Source: Marsupella aquatica (lineage: Eukaryota > Marchantiophyta). Taken from it: a DNA stretch of 64,000 nucleotides. The translations under genes were made by a program, and so were the position numbers. The stretch spans positions 19,406,001 to 19,470,000 of the forward strand of contig OZ316895.1 of the NCBI GenBank assembly GCA_973895155.1, given 5' to 3'. This document shows positions 47,567-58,718 of this stretch, in pieces (the stretch's first letter is position 1; every line of letters starts with the position of its first letter). The notes under the pieces are model-generated. The model did no database searches. It saw only the letters and a list, made by a program, of their open reading frames with translations, and had not been told where the DNA came from.

Positions 47567-48320
47567 TCATCCTTCCATGCTAAATTGCCTTCTCAAAGAC
47601 CCTCTCTGAGAAGGAATGCCTTTTGATCGAGGTGTCTCCTTTGGTGGAGTATAAGAAGCTCCTCGATCCTCCCAGAATTGGGATGATTTAGACTTGGGTG
47701 TATTCATCCAAGAAGGTTCATCATCTCGAAGACCTCCTTTGAGATTGAATGCACTTGATTGAGATTTCTCTTTCATTGGTGTATCACCATCTCCAAGATC
47801 CTTCCACATTTGGAATGAATTGGACCCAGGTGTACTTGTCCGAGAAGGTTCACCATCTCGAAGACCCCCTCTGAGATTGAATGCACTTGATCAAGGTTTC
47901 TCCTTCACTGGTGTATCCACATCTCCAACATCTTCCCACATTTGGAATGAATTTTACTGAGGTGTACTCAATCAAGAAGGTCCACCATCTTGAAGACCCC
48001 CTCTGAGATTGATTGCGCTGGGTTCAGGTGTCTCCTTCACTGGCTCATCTGCCTCAGTCTCCAAGATCTTGCCACACTAGCGACAAATTTGAGCGGGGTG
48101 TACCAACTTGGAGAATGTCCTCCCAAAATTGGGACAATTTTTGACGCGGTGTATTGTTCCATAATTCACTCGGTTCATCAATCTGTGGGGAGTGCGCAAA
48201 ATCTCCAAGACCCTCACTAACATTGCATGAACTCGCTTTCTTTCGGCAGAGAGTATAGGACACGCCACATTTCAGATACCACTCTCGCTCATGAATCTCC
48301 ATTGCCTTTGGATTCAGCAA
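47567..48320 (-). pseudogene. Repetitive N-terminal or flanking ORF of the transposase-like gene
   Basis: Minus-strand frames contain a loosely repeated unit of about 42 residues built from SQFWEDLGD.DTP, then a Pro/Ser/Lys linker, then RGGLRD.EPS. Four units can be traced, at about 48130-48060, 48050-47930, 47930-47790 and 47790-47600. The DNA of each unit also contains the CTCAGAGGGGGTCTTCGAGATGG-like motif that is scattered through non-coding parts of 39-50 kb. It may therefore be a true low-complexity N-terminal tail, or non-coding repeats that happen to stay open. Frames change between units. Confidence 0.35.
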
Positions 48321-48540
48321 AAGTGGACAGCCCTTCTTCTCTCTCCTTGTAAATCATGAAATCCCCTACCTTCAAACCAAATCAGCTTGCTACCTCATGC
48401 TCCTTAGTCACTTGAACACTGTCTCCCTCAATCTGACAAAAAACAACAACATCCCCGGTTACTGATTGGATTATCACAAGAGAAGCCATGTGTTCCAAAT
48501 CCACACTGGGAATGTTAGTCCCCAGGCCTTTGGCTTTATA

Positions 48541-48721
48541 CATCAGACGTTAAAGTGTGAGTACCACTTTATGCCAATAATACTGCACTTTCAGGCTTAG
48601 AACTTGGGCGGTACATCAAATGTTGAAGTCTTTGTACCACTTTATGCCAATAATACCGCACTTTCAGGCTTAGAACTTCATCAGACGTTAAAGTACCTAT
48701 ACTTTACACCAAGAATAAAGT
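48541..48721. repeat. Tandem repeat, 2.6 units of about 70 bp
   Basis: Units begin at about 48541, 48615 and 48680 with CATCAGACGTTAAAGT or CATCAAATGTTGAAGT. The first two share ACCACTTTATGCCAATAATA and CACTTTCAGGCTTAGAACTT. The third is truncated. No gene is seen between 48321 and 49020. Confidence 0.75.
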
Positions 48722-49019
48722 TCCGGACAACGTGCGTACCATATAACAATCATAGAATCCGGAGCGTACATATAACTATAACTGTACCTCAAAGAAGGTA
48801 CCTATTTGCTAGTGGCCGCCAAGAAGATACAGATTATGCACATCAACAAGGTACATATTTGCCAGCAGCCGCCAAGAAGGCACATGCAAACTTTGGGGAT
48901 CTAGTACATTCTCCAAGATTTTGTCCGGCCTTGCCTAAACTTCTTCCGTCGTGCGGCTTATAATCCCCTCTGCAAAAATTCCTGATTTGAAGGATGAACA
49001 AATTTTTGGCCTACTTCCT

Positions 49020-49860
49020 ACTTGGCAAGGGTCTCTGACATGCAGTCACACTATTTGGCTCTGTCGGCAAGTCTATTTGTCCCATCGGGCAGTCTTTTCT
49101 ATAGCATAATTCATATTTGGCAAGCCTCTACGTGGTGGATTAAGGACTTCCTCGGTTGTCAAGTGTCATTTACTTTCCATCCCAAGTCATTCTCGGCAGG
49201 GGTCTCCGAGATTCTGAGATGGATTCTCATAGACTTTTACCGAAGTAGAATCCTACTTGGCGAGGGTCTCTAACATGCGGTCATGCTATCTAACGAGCCT
49301 CTCTGTGGTGGATTACGGACACCCAACACTTCCTCACTCAAAGTGTCATTTAGTTTCCACCCTAAATTATTCTTGGTGGGGGTCTTCGAGATGGACTCAA
49401 GTTATTTGGGGCAACAGTATTTGTACTCGGCAAGTGTCTCCGAGTTGGTTAAATTGGTTCTCTTGTTGCCCTCGGTCCGTTTTTACCCAAGTTTCCTAGT
49501 CGTGGTGTTGTTACCTTTTGACCTTTAGTCGTACTTGGCGAGCCTCTCTGAGATGGATTTGGGCCTCATCGAGGATGGTAGATCTATACGGACAATGATC
49601 CGTATGGTATTTGATTGTAAAAACTTTAAAAAGTACTATACGGTCAGGCTTTGCATGCACTTTTGGGTTCATCCTCGTATTTCAGCGAGGGTCTCTTACA
49701 TTGAATGTGGGATAGAACCAATTTGGGTCCTTCCTTTGAAACAAAATAACTTTAATTTCATCTTGGATAGGGTCTCTAAGAGACACTGTGTAGTTGTAGC
49801 TAACCCTTTAAAATTGTTAAGAGGGTCAACAAGTTCAAGTGGCCAGACATCAGTCCAATT
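49020..49860. repeat. Right repeat cluster of the 39-50 kb mosaic
   Basis: About eight copies of GGCGAGGGTCTCTGAGAT-like words lie at about 49025, 49195, 49258, 49376, 49428, 49536, 49683 and 49765, mostly in one orientation. From 49651 to 49840 the sequence matches 39411-39575 in direct orientation. Shared blocks include CTTTGCATGCACTTTTGGGT and TTTAAAATTGTTAAGAGGGT; the right copy has an extra segment of roughly 30-45 bases. Reading frames here are not supported as genes. Confidence 0.7.
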
Positions 49861-50699
49861 AAATCTGCACAACATCGATCAATCTTGATAAGCACTCCAC
49901 TCACACAAATTCAAAATCAAACGGCAAAGCAAAATTAAACGGCAAATTGAGCTCGGACTTCCCTTGGATTCACATGCAGGTCCTTGCCATCATGATTCAC
50001 ATGCAGTTCCCTGCCATTGCCGATCCACTTCCATTCCCATGCAGCTCCATTGTGATAGAGCCAGATCTTCCATTCGCACGCACTCCCTTGTGTTCCCAAG
50101 TGACAGAGCCGGTGACAGAGCCTGATCCGCCACGCCGCTTCTACTTCCAACCCTATTATTGATCAGTAGTGGATCACCCTTACTTTACACCCCGCACCCC
50201 CAATTTTCTTATGCCACGCCCCCAGAGTTACGGTCTAGAGGCTTCACTCTAGACCCTAGGCTGTGAACAGTAGGCTGCAAATGGCACTTTACTAGTAAGA
50301 TTGTTTCATGTTGTCATCCCAAATGAACTGGACTGTTCAAAAATAATGTTGTATCTAAATAGCAATAAATTCAATGACAATAATTTTTCATGTATAAGCG
50401 GTAGAAACTTGGTTTGGAACTGCTCCTAGCAACTGTGACCACACCCTTGACTTATATCTGACCTTGTCACATTTGCCAATCTGAAGACTTTAAACTTGAG
50501 GATGTGGTGGTTCCTTATGTTAATTTTTGGAATCCTTTGTCAAAGAGTACACTTTTACCATAAGAATTTCTTGTTACCAGTTAAGAATTAACTGATAACA
50601 TGAAAACTATTACCTATTTCTTGTCACCGCTGCTATACCCTACTATGAGAGTGACCACATTTCTTAATAAACTTATGAATGTTGGTTTTCCCACACTCT

Positions 50700-51018
50700 A
50701 TTTGATGCAATGACCAATAGAAAGTAGTCGGAAACAAGTGCCCTACAATTGTGGCAATATCTGATTCCATCTGCATTGGACCCCTCATGAAAGTCATCGG
50801 AGACATTTCCAATTTGTTCCTCATTGGAAAACCTCCGATGTCAAAAGTAACGGAAATAGGGACCAATGTTGTCTGTATCGGACATATGATATGCGATGTA
50901 AAAAGAATGGCAAATTGCATTATTTTAAATATTGGAACTTTGCGATGGTGTTAATATCAGAATTTACTGAATACGCACGATACCGGAGCATCGGAAAAAT
51001 GCTGAAAATGTACTAGTG
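50700..51018. mobile_element. Orphan CACTA terminus with ATCGGA/TCCGATG motifs
   Basis: Subterminal words such as GTCATCGGAGAC, CCTCCGATG and GTATCGGAC lead to a terminus AAAATGTACTAGTG ending at 51018. This is the same terminus family as 45399-47156. No matching CACTAGTAC end with an AAC flank was found to the left, so this is a truncated element. Between 49861 and 50700 I see no gene. Confidence 0.6.
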
Positions 51019-51331
51019 AACATCAACCTCAAACAAATTGGAATTCCTGCACCATTTATTTTGCAGAACTCAATCCGAAGAGGATTCTGCCTGTCCCTGA
51101 GATCAGTACCACCCATCCACAATGCTCCTACACCAAGGGGGAGAACTTTATGTTGCACAAGTTTTTTGTACAACTGATGTGCATGTTTGACACAATTTTG
51201 AATTTGGATAGCCATTTGTCACTATACTTGAGATCCACTGAGTGCAATTGACCTTGGGTTTTCCTTCCAAAACCTTGCAGCACTGCAACATCACAAAGTA
51301 AGATGAGTCGCAAAACAACACTCAAGAACAA
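51019..51331 (-). pseudogene. Unassigned coding remnant
   Basis: Two overlapping minus-strand frames suggest one frameshifted protein: CDVAVLQGFGRKTQGQLHSVDLKYSD..., then VLPLGVGALWMGGTDLRDRQNPLRIEFCKINGAGIPICLRL. The composition looks protein-like (Gly/Trp pattern, few low-complexity runs). The family was not recognised. It abuts the CACTA terminus and could be a disrupted gene or a transposon fragment. Confidence 0.25.
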
Positions 51332-51338
51332 TACTAGT

Positions 51339-51880
51339 CATGCGAGTCCGATAAGTTTGTCGCACTTTGCATTCATCTAGAATGATAGGGCTCTATCACA
51401 CACTGAACTTTGGATTAGAATGAAGATTCCGATAAATTTATAGAATGAAGATTCCGATAAATTTACAGAATGAAGACTTTGTGTGAACCTAAAGCCCTTA
51501 ATCCAGCCCAAGAATGCACACTTCAATAATTTTATTGGATGTTCTCTAAAAACCATCTACAATCCATTAGAGGAATGAAGCCTCCGATAAATTTATCGGA
51601 GTCTCAAATAATCCTCAATCTGTCCCAGGAATGAAGACTCCGACAAATTTATTGGACTCTAAGAAAACCCTGAATCCAGTCTATGAATGCGCACTCCGAT
51701 AACTTTATCAGATATTCTTCAAATATATTCAATGCAGCAAAGGAATGCAGAATGCGATATATTTATCGCAGTTTGCTTGGATCAATCATGACATTGACAA
51801 CAAATGACAAGTAAACCGTATCTAGATGATACTTGAACTGGAATGAAAGTTTTGATAAATTTATCGGGTTTTCTGAGAAA
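51339..51880. repeat. Degenerate tandem repeat with CCGATAAATTTATCGG palindromes
   Basis: About eight units of 60-70 bases have the form GGAATGAAGACTCCGATAAATTTATCGGAGTCT followed by an AATCC(A/T)GTCC spacer; positions include about 51430, 51455, 51575, 51635, 51690, 51745 and 51845. The core is a near-perfect palindrome whose two arms change together in some units. The array is non-coding. Confidence 0.75.
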
Positions 51881-53169
51881 GAATCAAATCTCTTGGGAGG
51901 AATGTAGGACTAGATAGTGGTTCAGTATTTGCTTTGAGAGAGGTGTTGTTCGCTCTGGCAAAGATAAACCTTTTATGGGCAGCCCGCTCCTCTTTATATA
52001 GGGGGATCCTCATAGCATCAATAAAACCACCACTGGCCATATATAAGAGTTCCATGAACTTCAAGAGAGGCAACTATATGGGGGGACAATATTTTCTTAT
52101 CTTGTCTTATTCAAGTTGCTTTAAAGCATTTTTATGTCAATCTGCTCTAATATATGCTTTTGCCATGTATGATTTAAAATTTAATCATTTTTCTAACCCC
52201 TTAAATGTTATCATTTCCTTAGTTTCTATTTCCTATATTTATTTCATTTATCATGTTAAAGGCATTTTTAGGTACTTGCATGATAATGTTGGACTCTTCA
52301 ACCAGGCAACTACAATTCTAATATTTGATGTGATGTAGCTTATATGTCGTTGGTTATAAATTTTACAAGGTTTATGGTTCATGGATCAACATGTGTCACA
52401 TAAATAAAGAGCCCCTCCCAGTAGAGCAAAACAGGTGTCACCTAAATAAAGAGCCCCTCCCAACTGAGCAGAAAATTAAAAAGTAACAAAGGTAGAGTAC
52501 TCTTCTTTGAACCACAAAGTACTGTACCTAGGTACTTTGACAGTTAGTACATTCATATTAATGCAATTGTCATTCAAATTAATGCAATTGTCTCACCTAG
52601 AAATTATTGTACCTCTCTCACTTTTAAAGAGGTGTGGAGTTTTCATTAACTTGTCTACCCCAGGAGGAGATGGTATGGGGGTGGCTTTGACAGTGGACAC
52701 TACCCCTTGCGCGTTTTTGGTAGTTGGGCGCAGGTTGCTCCCACCTTGGCCTCATGTTTCATTGTGAACCTTTGGCCTATCCTCTCTGACTTGATCATGG
52801 GAGTTGAGAACGGAGCTCTCCCGTTTCAAGTCCAGCTTTGTCATGGATGGTCATTATTGTTGGAGGACGTGCAGAGCATGGTCCATGCATTCGAGGGGTT
52901 GTTTTGGACAACACGGATTGAGTCCAACAAGTGATATCTGATCACATGCACCAACATACCCTTGCTAGCATGATTTCTGAGGCACCCACGGATTCGGTTC
53001 GGGCATGTCTCTTATCCGGTTCGGGCGCTGGTTTGTGGGCTTGGCTATTGGCTCTTTGGCCCCCTTTTGTATGACCTGTTTTATCTTTACCACTGCCACA
53101 CGCCTTCAGCTGGGTCTCCCTCACCTCGCCTCTTGGGTCAGCCCGCATGCACCTGTGGTGCGCCCCTAG

Positions 53170-54232
53170 ATGGGCAGGGCGTTCATATTCTGGTGTGGTC
53201 ATGGTAGTGAGAGGACTACAACACACGATGACATGCAGGACGTGGTGGCAGCCATTGCTCGTGACTCTGGGTACCATGTCATGATGGAGCAAAGACATGT
53301 GTTACCTCCACGGGATGGGGTTTTTGATCGTCGTCAAGCAGATTTGGTCTTCTCCCGTGCTAGAGGTCATGCCTTTGGGGATGTCATTGTTGTTGATCCG
53401 TCTAGTGGGGCCAATGTGGCTTCTGCTGCCTATGTACCAAACCATGCCGCTTGTCATGCGGATACACATCGCTACACAACATACATCGCTACACAACATA
53501 CATTGCTACACAACATACATCGCTTGTCACATACATCCACAACTAAGCACAATACATCACACATACATAAGAGAGTGGAGAACAAGTGGAACTCATGTCC
53601 ACACACATCCAAAAGCCACAATGCAAACAAACCACGATTGACGCCAACAATAAGCACCAATCCCGTCCAATCCAATCACACACATATGTCAAGCCAACGC
53701 ACCTTGCACTCAAGGAATCCACGGTACATAGAAGGAGCTCTCAGCCACCATAGCCACCACACGAGCTCCCCTCTCCAAGGCTCAACATCAAAAGATAAGT
53801 AAACCTTTTGATGTCTCACAAGGGAGAACTACTCTCCCACACAAACCTAACAGAATCTTATTGGCTCATATAGCACACATACCAAACATACAAATCTAGA
53901 TAGTAGGAGATACTACAATACTACCTAGACTAGTGTGACATGCTGCGAGGGCAACTTGACTTAAAGAGGAGGCCTATGCTATGCGGTACCCTAGGGACCT
54001 CTTCTATCCGTTTGCCGTGGAGATATTTGGGGCGCTACACCCATCCTTTGACTGTTCTCTACACTCTTACGCAGTTTAGTGCATTGAGCGGAGGCCTTAT
54101 CCCCAATGTCTGTCATCATGGCATTCTTTAGACAAAGGGCGTATGTTGCGCTTCAGTGGGCACATGCATTCACTATTCTTAGTAGGGGTGAGATTGTTGG
54201 TCTTAGGGCCTCTAGTAGGATTCCCTTTGCTT
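53170..54232 (+). pseudogene. Retroelement-type endonuclease tail, split by an insertion
   Basis: The left part (53170-53463) reads ERTTTHDDMQDVVAAIARDSGYHVMMEQ, then DRRQADLVFSR, then FGDVIVVDPSSGANVASAA. The right part (about 53938-54232) reads RYPRDLFYPFAVEIFGALHP, then MSVIMAFFRQRAYVALQWAHA. Together these match the order I know from the C-terminal region of certain non-LTR reverse-transcriptase proteins: an H..(V)RD helix, an ADL...DV.VV.P core like a PD-(D/E)XK nuclease, F.P.AVE.FG, then a VALQ helix. The stretch 53464-53937 between them is non-homologous. No reverse transcriptase core was seen upstream; 52620-53160 holds only broken frames that may belong to it. Confidence 0.45.
53464..53937. 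mobile_element. Putative insertion of about 475 bp within the endonuclease-like remnant
   Basis: The segment separates two halves of one protein-like sequence. It opens with a 17-base tandem repeat (GCTACACAACATACATC at 53471-53487, 53488-53504 and 53505-53521, one with a single change) and has no recognisable domain. Similar short words flank it (TGTCATGCGGATA on the left, GTGACATGCTGCGA on the right), which could be a degenerate target duplication. Borders are approximate. Confidence 0.4.
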
Positions 54233-54861
54233 GACCCTCCCATGCACTTCACACCGGAGCTATACCAGGCTCTTCAGTTTGCTGATTGGTAGGCTTTGGG
54301 GTCCTGGTTCTTGGGTTTGCGATAGTTCTTTGTTTTTTTGCTTCCTAGCCTTTCTTGGCCCTTTGGTTGTCCCCTCTTGATTGGGTCTTTTGCCCGAGGG
54401 ATCATGTCTCTTGGTTGGGCGCCCTTTGTTTTTGGCAGTTTGAAATATATTTAAATTTCTTATAATCATTCTTTCAATACTTGCGTTTCATAAACAAGTG
54501 AACTTAAAATGCCGGTCTCCACACATGAACTCTTATAATCATGCTTTCAATTCTTTTGAATTTGCCATAGGTGTAAAAGGAATGGCTTTAAATCTAGAAA
54601 ATGAAAATGTGGGAATTGTTCGTGCATAGGGCGGGCGCAGGGGACTGTCCCAATGGAGGAGGGGAAAATAACCAGACAAAAACGGGTCCTTGGACCCAGC
54701 CATGTAGTGTGCGGGGAGCGTGTTCTGGCTGGTATGGTGCGCAGTAAAGACATTTACGGCCTTTGGACTGATTTAGTAGTCTAAGGGTTCAACCTTCCCT
54801 TCTATCCCCCTCAACTACGCTTCTAGAGAAGTCAGAATAGTCATGTATTAGGATGAACATG

Positions 54862-55541
54862 CTATAATAAGAGTTCTATGAACTTCAAGAGAAGGTAACG
54901 ACTACCGACAGGGCCAACTTGAGGTTGGAACGAGGCCTCGAGGGAGGTGGATTTGAGTTGAGTGTTAGAACTATGACAGGTAGTAAGGATTACCCATAAA
55001 TCAGCTGAAGTGGTCTTTACTCCCTCACTTGGTGCCTCCACTCTAGAACTCCCGAACCTGATCTTTGTAGCTGCCACAGTACCACCCTGTCTCAGCGGAT
55101 CGGTACTACTACCAGTGTGTGACTTATGAGCTGGTTCCTCCTCATGTGCGTCAACCCTGCCCATTTGAATCTACTCAGCCCTCCAATTGAGATCCCATAA
55201 CTTCTCAATTCCTTCCTCGGTGATTGAGCAGCTTTGTCCGGGTGGAAACCATACTTTGACGGACACTGGGAATGAGTCATTGGCGTTTGAGGCACCTTGT
55301 CCTGATTAACAGCAACTCTAGTGCCGATCGATGTGGGTCTGAAGGATTCGACCAAGCAACATATGACTTTCGACCACTTTCTCTCGTTGGAGGGAGTTCG
55401 ATAGTACTCCTTACGGCACTGCGTTGGTGATTGATAACTGTCATTCCCCGCCGGAGTGCGGTTTGTTACCACTGGACCGGATTTGTGCATAGAATTTGTG
55501 CAGCTGCAGGCTGCAGTTTGGTCCGAATTGAGATCTTCCAT
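54862..55541 (-). CDS. Hypothetical protein, divergent to the RING-CH gene
   Basis: A minus-strand frame starts MEDLNSDQTAACSCTNSMHK (ATG at 55539-55541) and runs through a polar stretch with KWSKVICCLVESFRPTSIGTR to about 55140. A second frame (55164-54862) continues with a Ser/Thr-rich tail (HKSHTGSSTDPLRQGGTVAA). A frameshift or small intron would be needed to join them. No domain was recognised. It lies head to head with the RING-CH gene, so it could instead be that gene's upstream region with chance open frames. Its end overlaps a repeat shared with 52045-52075. Confidence 0.25.
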
Positions 55542-55880
55542 TGTCTCAGGGCTACAAGCCAAATGAGAGGTAGATATGGAACTCAGCAAACCACACCAGG
55601 CACAGAACTGTTGATCAACCTCTAGAAAATGGACCAGGGCTGAGTATGCTATCGTGGTGAGCTAGCATTGAGGGGTTGCTCCTGCGTCTACGTCATCCAT
55701 TAGTGATTTCTATTTTGCCTCCACTCTAGAACTCTCCACACATTTGTTTATGGAAGATCATCTGTATATGGCTCCAGTGTTTAAGATTTGTTCGGCGTTG
55801 CACAGAAAAGGCCGCTGAAGCCACGGCACCGGCTTCTCTTATGTCCCGTCCCTTCTAAAGAGCTTCTTCCGGGCTTAGCA

Positions 55881-58718
55881 ATGGCTGAAAAGAAGCAGCA
55901 GCCTGCAGTACCAACGCTATCTGCCGAGCAGGGAGCTAGTTGTGGAAGTATTGTCCCGATGCATCATGAACACACTATTTCTATTGATCTGGAACGGTTG
56001 TCAGCTGAGGTCGCATTGGATTTGACCACTGATAAAATAGAATGTCAATCACAGTTGGCAGCAGGTCCAGGAGCAGTAGCATTATCGGCTGTTGATAATG
56101 CTACTGGCACCAGTGGCAGTGGAAGCAGCAGCAATGTTGGCTCCCCGCTGACGTCCAAATGGAGATGGATTGGTCAGAAGGAGCTCCAATACCTCGTTAC
56201 CAATAGACGAACCCCTCCTCCCCGGTCTCCTAAAGGCCCAGCTAGGGTCACCAATTTGGATAATGAAGCCAATTCCTCTTCTTCAGCAGTAGTGCCCATC
56301 GGTGCACCCAGTGAGGCACTGGAGCAGGGAGCATTCCTGAGAGTGGTGACGGAGAGTGGAGAGAGGATCCCGGCAGCTTTGGAAGGGGGAAGCGAAGGAG
56401 GAAGGCAGAGAATTGCGCACATCTTGCTACCCACTACAGATGAGTCGCCAGAGCGAGATCAGCTCGGCAGTCCGGATCATTCTCCTCTTCCCATGGGCGG
56501 AGAATTACCTCTCGTGACAGCAGCAGCAGCGATAGCGGCGGCTGGAGGCAAGAAACGGAAAGTCTCAAGTGTAGTTGGGGAGCAAAATAACTCTGGTCTC
56601 AGTCAGGATCTCGAGAAGGGAAAGGTGTGCAATGAGGCAACAGGAGGTGGAGGAGGAGCTGGGGGGGATGCGATTGAGGCTCCTTCGGGTTACCAACATG
56701 AGGATGACGACGACAGCAACGAGCCTATTTGCCGTGTTTGTCACTTGAGTACTGCTAAGGCCGATGTCATCACCCTTGGATGTGCTTGCAAGGATGACTT
56801 GGGTCGAGCTCACAAGGGATGTGCTGAGACGTGGTTCCAAGTCAGAGGCAATAGGTGTGGATCTCTCTCTCTCTCTCTGTCTCTCTCATGCGAATGGGAC
56901 CTCTCTTTTGGTGAAGAAGTAGCTCGTCTATCAGCGTTTTTGTCATAATACCTGAAACAAGAGGCCTGTAAGACAGGTGGTGGGTCATTGAGCTCAGTGG
57001 GAACACTTGCTGAAAGATACAAATCAATGTTCCCTGTTTCAGCCGCCAATCCTGCTTCAGATTGGGACCCGTGGTTATGTAGCTCTACTTCACTTTCTCT
57101 CCCGCTTTCTGTCGCTCCCTGAAGATCTTCCGATCGCTTTCGTTTATCGTTATTTCTGTCTGGCCCTCTTCAAGTGGGCTTGCTTGTCCGAAATGGTGTG
57201 TATGGCTCGGCGGACACCCTGGTCAGACCGCTAAGCCATATACTCTGAACAAAGTATACCGAAATCCCAAGTGCTCCAGCTGCCGTTAGTGCATTTTAGA
57301 AGGGATGACCGATGCCCACACTACATTGATGGGGAAGAAAATTAAGTGTCTCAATTTATGAATGTAGATCATGATTCGGATTAGTGGTGAGCATGACTAA
57401 AAACTTTGACATAAATCAAGGCTCAGCATTTTGCTCTCTGAGCTCGATTCGTCCAAGTTAGGCCTCCCTCTTGGCGTCTTCAGCTCCTTGGTCCAATTTT
57501 CCTACTCTTTTGTTGATACATTTTGAAATCTCTGGATTTATAAGATGTGAATTTCCAGAAGTAGAGAGCGCGGGGGGGGGCGGAAGAAGTTGTCCCTTAG
57601 TATGGAGGTCCTTGTCTAATTCCGCGTAGAACTTAGCTTTATTCTAAGATTGTTTCGCATCATGGTTAGTCTGTTTAAGTTGGGCCAGTTCCATCGCCTG
57701 TCCTCCCGTCATCATCAAGCTCGCATTTCCCTCTTCCTGTGAACAATGGCAGCTTTCCATTTCTCGCTTTGAAAATACGATGGCATCAGTGCCTTGCAAC
57801 ATATCGAACCTTCAGCAGTCTACTTCAGTCTTTCTCTACCTTTCTCAATCACTCACCCTTATGCCGTTGTCAATTCCTTCGTCAAGAAAATATTCCATTG
57901 GAAATGCGGATGACTTTTGTAGCCTTTCTGAGGTACTCTTAGAGTTTATGGTGAGTCCTATGGAAACTGTTGTTAGACGGTCCTTCATCTTCCTTCTGCT
58001 TTTGGTCCAAAGGAAGAATTAGGTGGAATTCTCCTGCAGTATCTCGGGATCAACATAGATAAGGCGCTTGTGTTCATTGCTTCGTTGTCAGGCCTGTGTC
58101 CGTTAGTTTCCTGATCAGGGATCTCACTAACAAAATGAGTGACTGTCAGTGAATTGAAGAGGCTACTCCTCAATTGACAACTTTGCAGTTAGCTTGAGTT
58201 GGGCTGTGAACTTTACTCAATTAGATTTCCAGGAATTGGCGATTGACGTTTAAATCCTCCAGAGACTTACATAGAGTCGCCTATCATCTCATGTCCCATT
58301 TGAGCTGCTGTGCTGATAACCACACCACAATTAGTGTTCAAAACTAGATCGTTTTGGAGGTGGTCGTTGTCAGAAACAGATATTTCTTTTCGCCCAGACC
58401 TGTTAAGAATTTGTTTCCTGTGTTTGTGTAGAATGTTATTGAAGTTCGGCACAGGCTCCTGATCTAAAATTTGGCCTTCGTTGATCCAGGCAATGTGAAA
58501 TATGTGGGGAGGTGGCTCAGAATGTGCACCTTCTTGAACCAATGGATGACGGCCTTGCGAACAACACAAGTACCCAAGACGCAGTCATCACAAGTAGTGT
58601 GCATCATCCTGCGACTATTTGCTGGCAAAACCGGCCGATCCGCAACTTTCTACTCGTCTTTCTTGTGGCCGCATTCCTCATTCCCTGGCTTTTCCGGTTC
58701 GCCTACTATAATCACTAG
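55881..58718 (+). CDS. RING-CH (MARCH-type) E3 ubiquitin ligase-like membrane protein
   Basis: Two exons, 55881-56854 and 58490-58718, join in phase (AG|G gives Arg) to a 400-residue protein. Residues 1-280 are low complexity: Ser/Pro/Ala-rich, a KSP-like patch RRTPPPRSPKGP, an Ala run, a KKRK basic patch and an acidic EDDDDSNEP before the finger. The zinc finger (about 284-340) reads CRVCHLSTAKADVITLGCAC, DDLGRAHKGCAETWF, and after the splice RQCEICGEVAQNV, giving the C4HC3 order of RING-CH domains. A C-terminal hydrophobic helix (FLLVFLVAAFLIPWLFRF) should anchor it in a membrane. Members ubiquitinate membrane proteins. The intron (1635 bases) splits the finger between its sixth and seventh ligands. 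The start is the ATG at 55881; upstream frame extension lacks an ATG. Confidence 0.88.
56862..56887 (+). repeat. CT microsatellite at the start of the RING-CH intron
   Basis: Twelve or so CT dinucleotides with one G interruption begin eight bases after the 5' splice site. This is a likely length-variable site close to the donor. Confidence 0.9.

Noticed and set aside
53455-53540. Spaced short repeats that might suggest a CRISPR-like array
   Set aside because: Contiguous 17-base tandem copies without spacers in a plant nuclear region.
54260-54753. Minus-strand Lys/Pro-rich and Pro/His-rich frames
   Set aside because: Low-complexity and in a stretch of transposon debris; no start context or domain.
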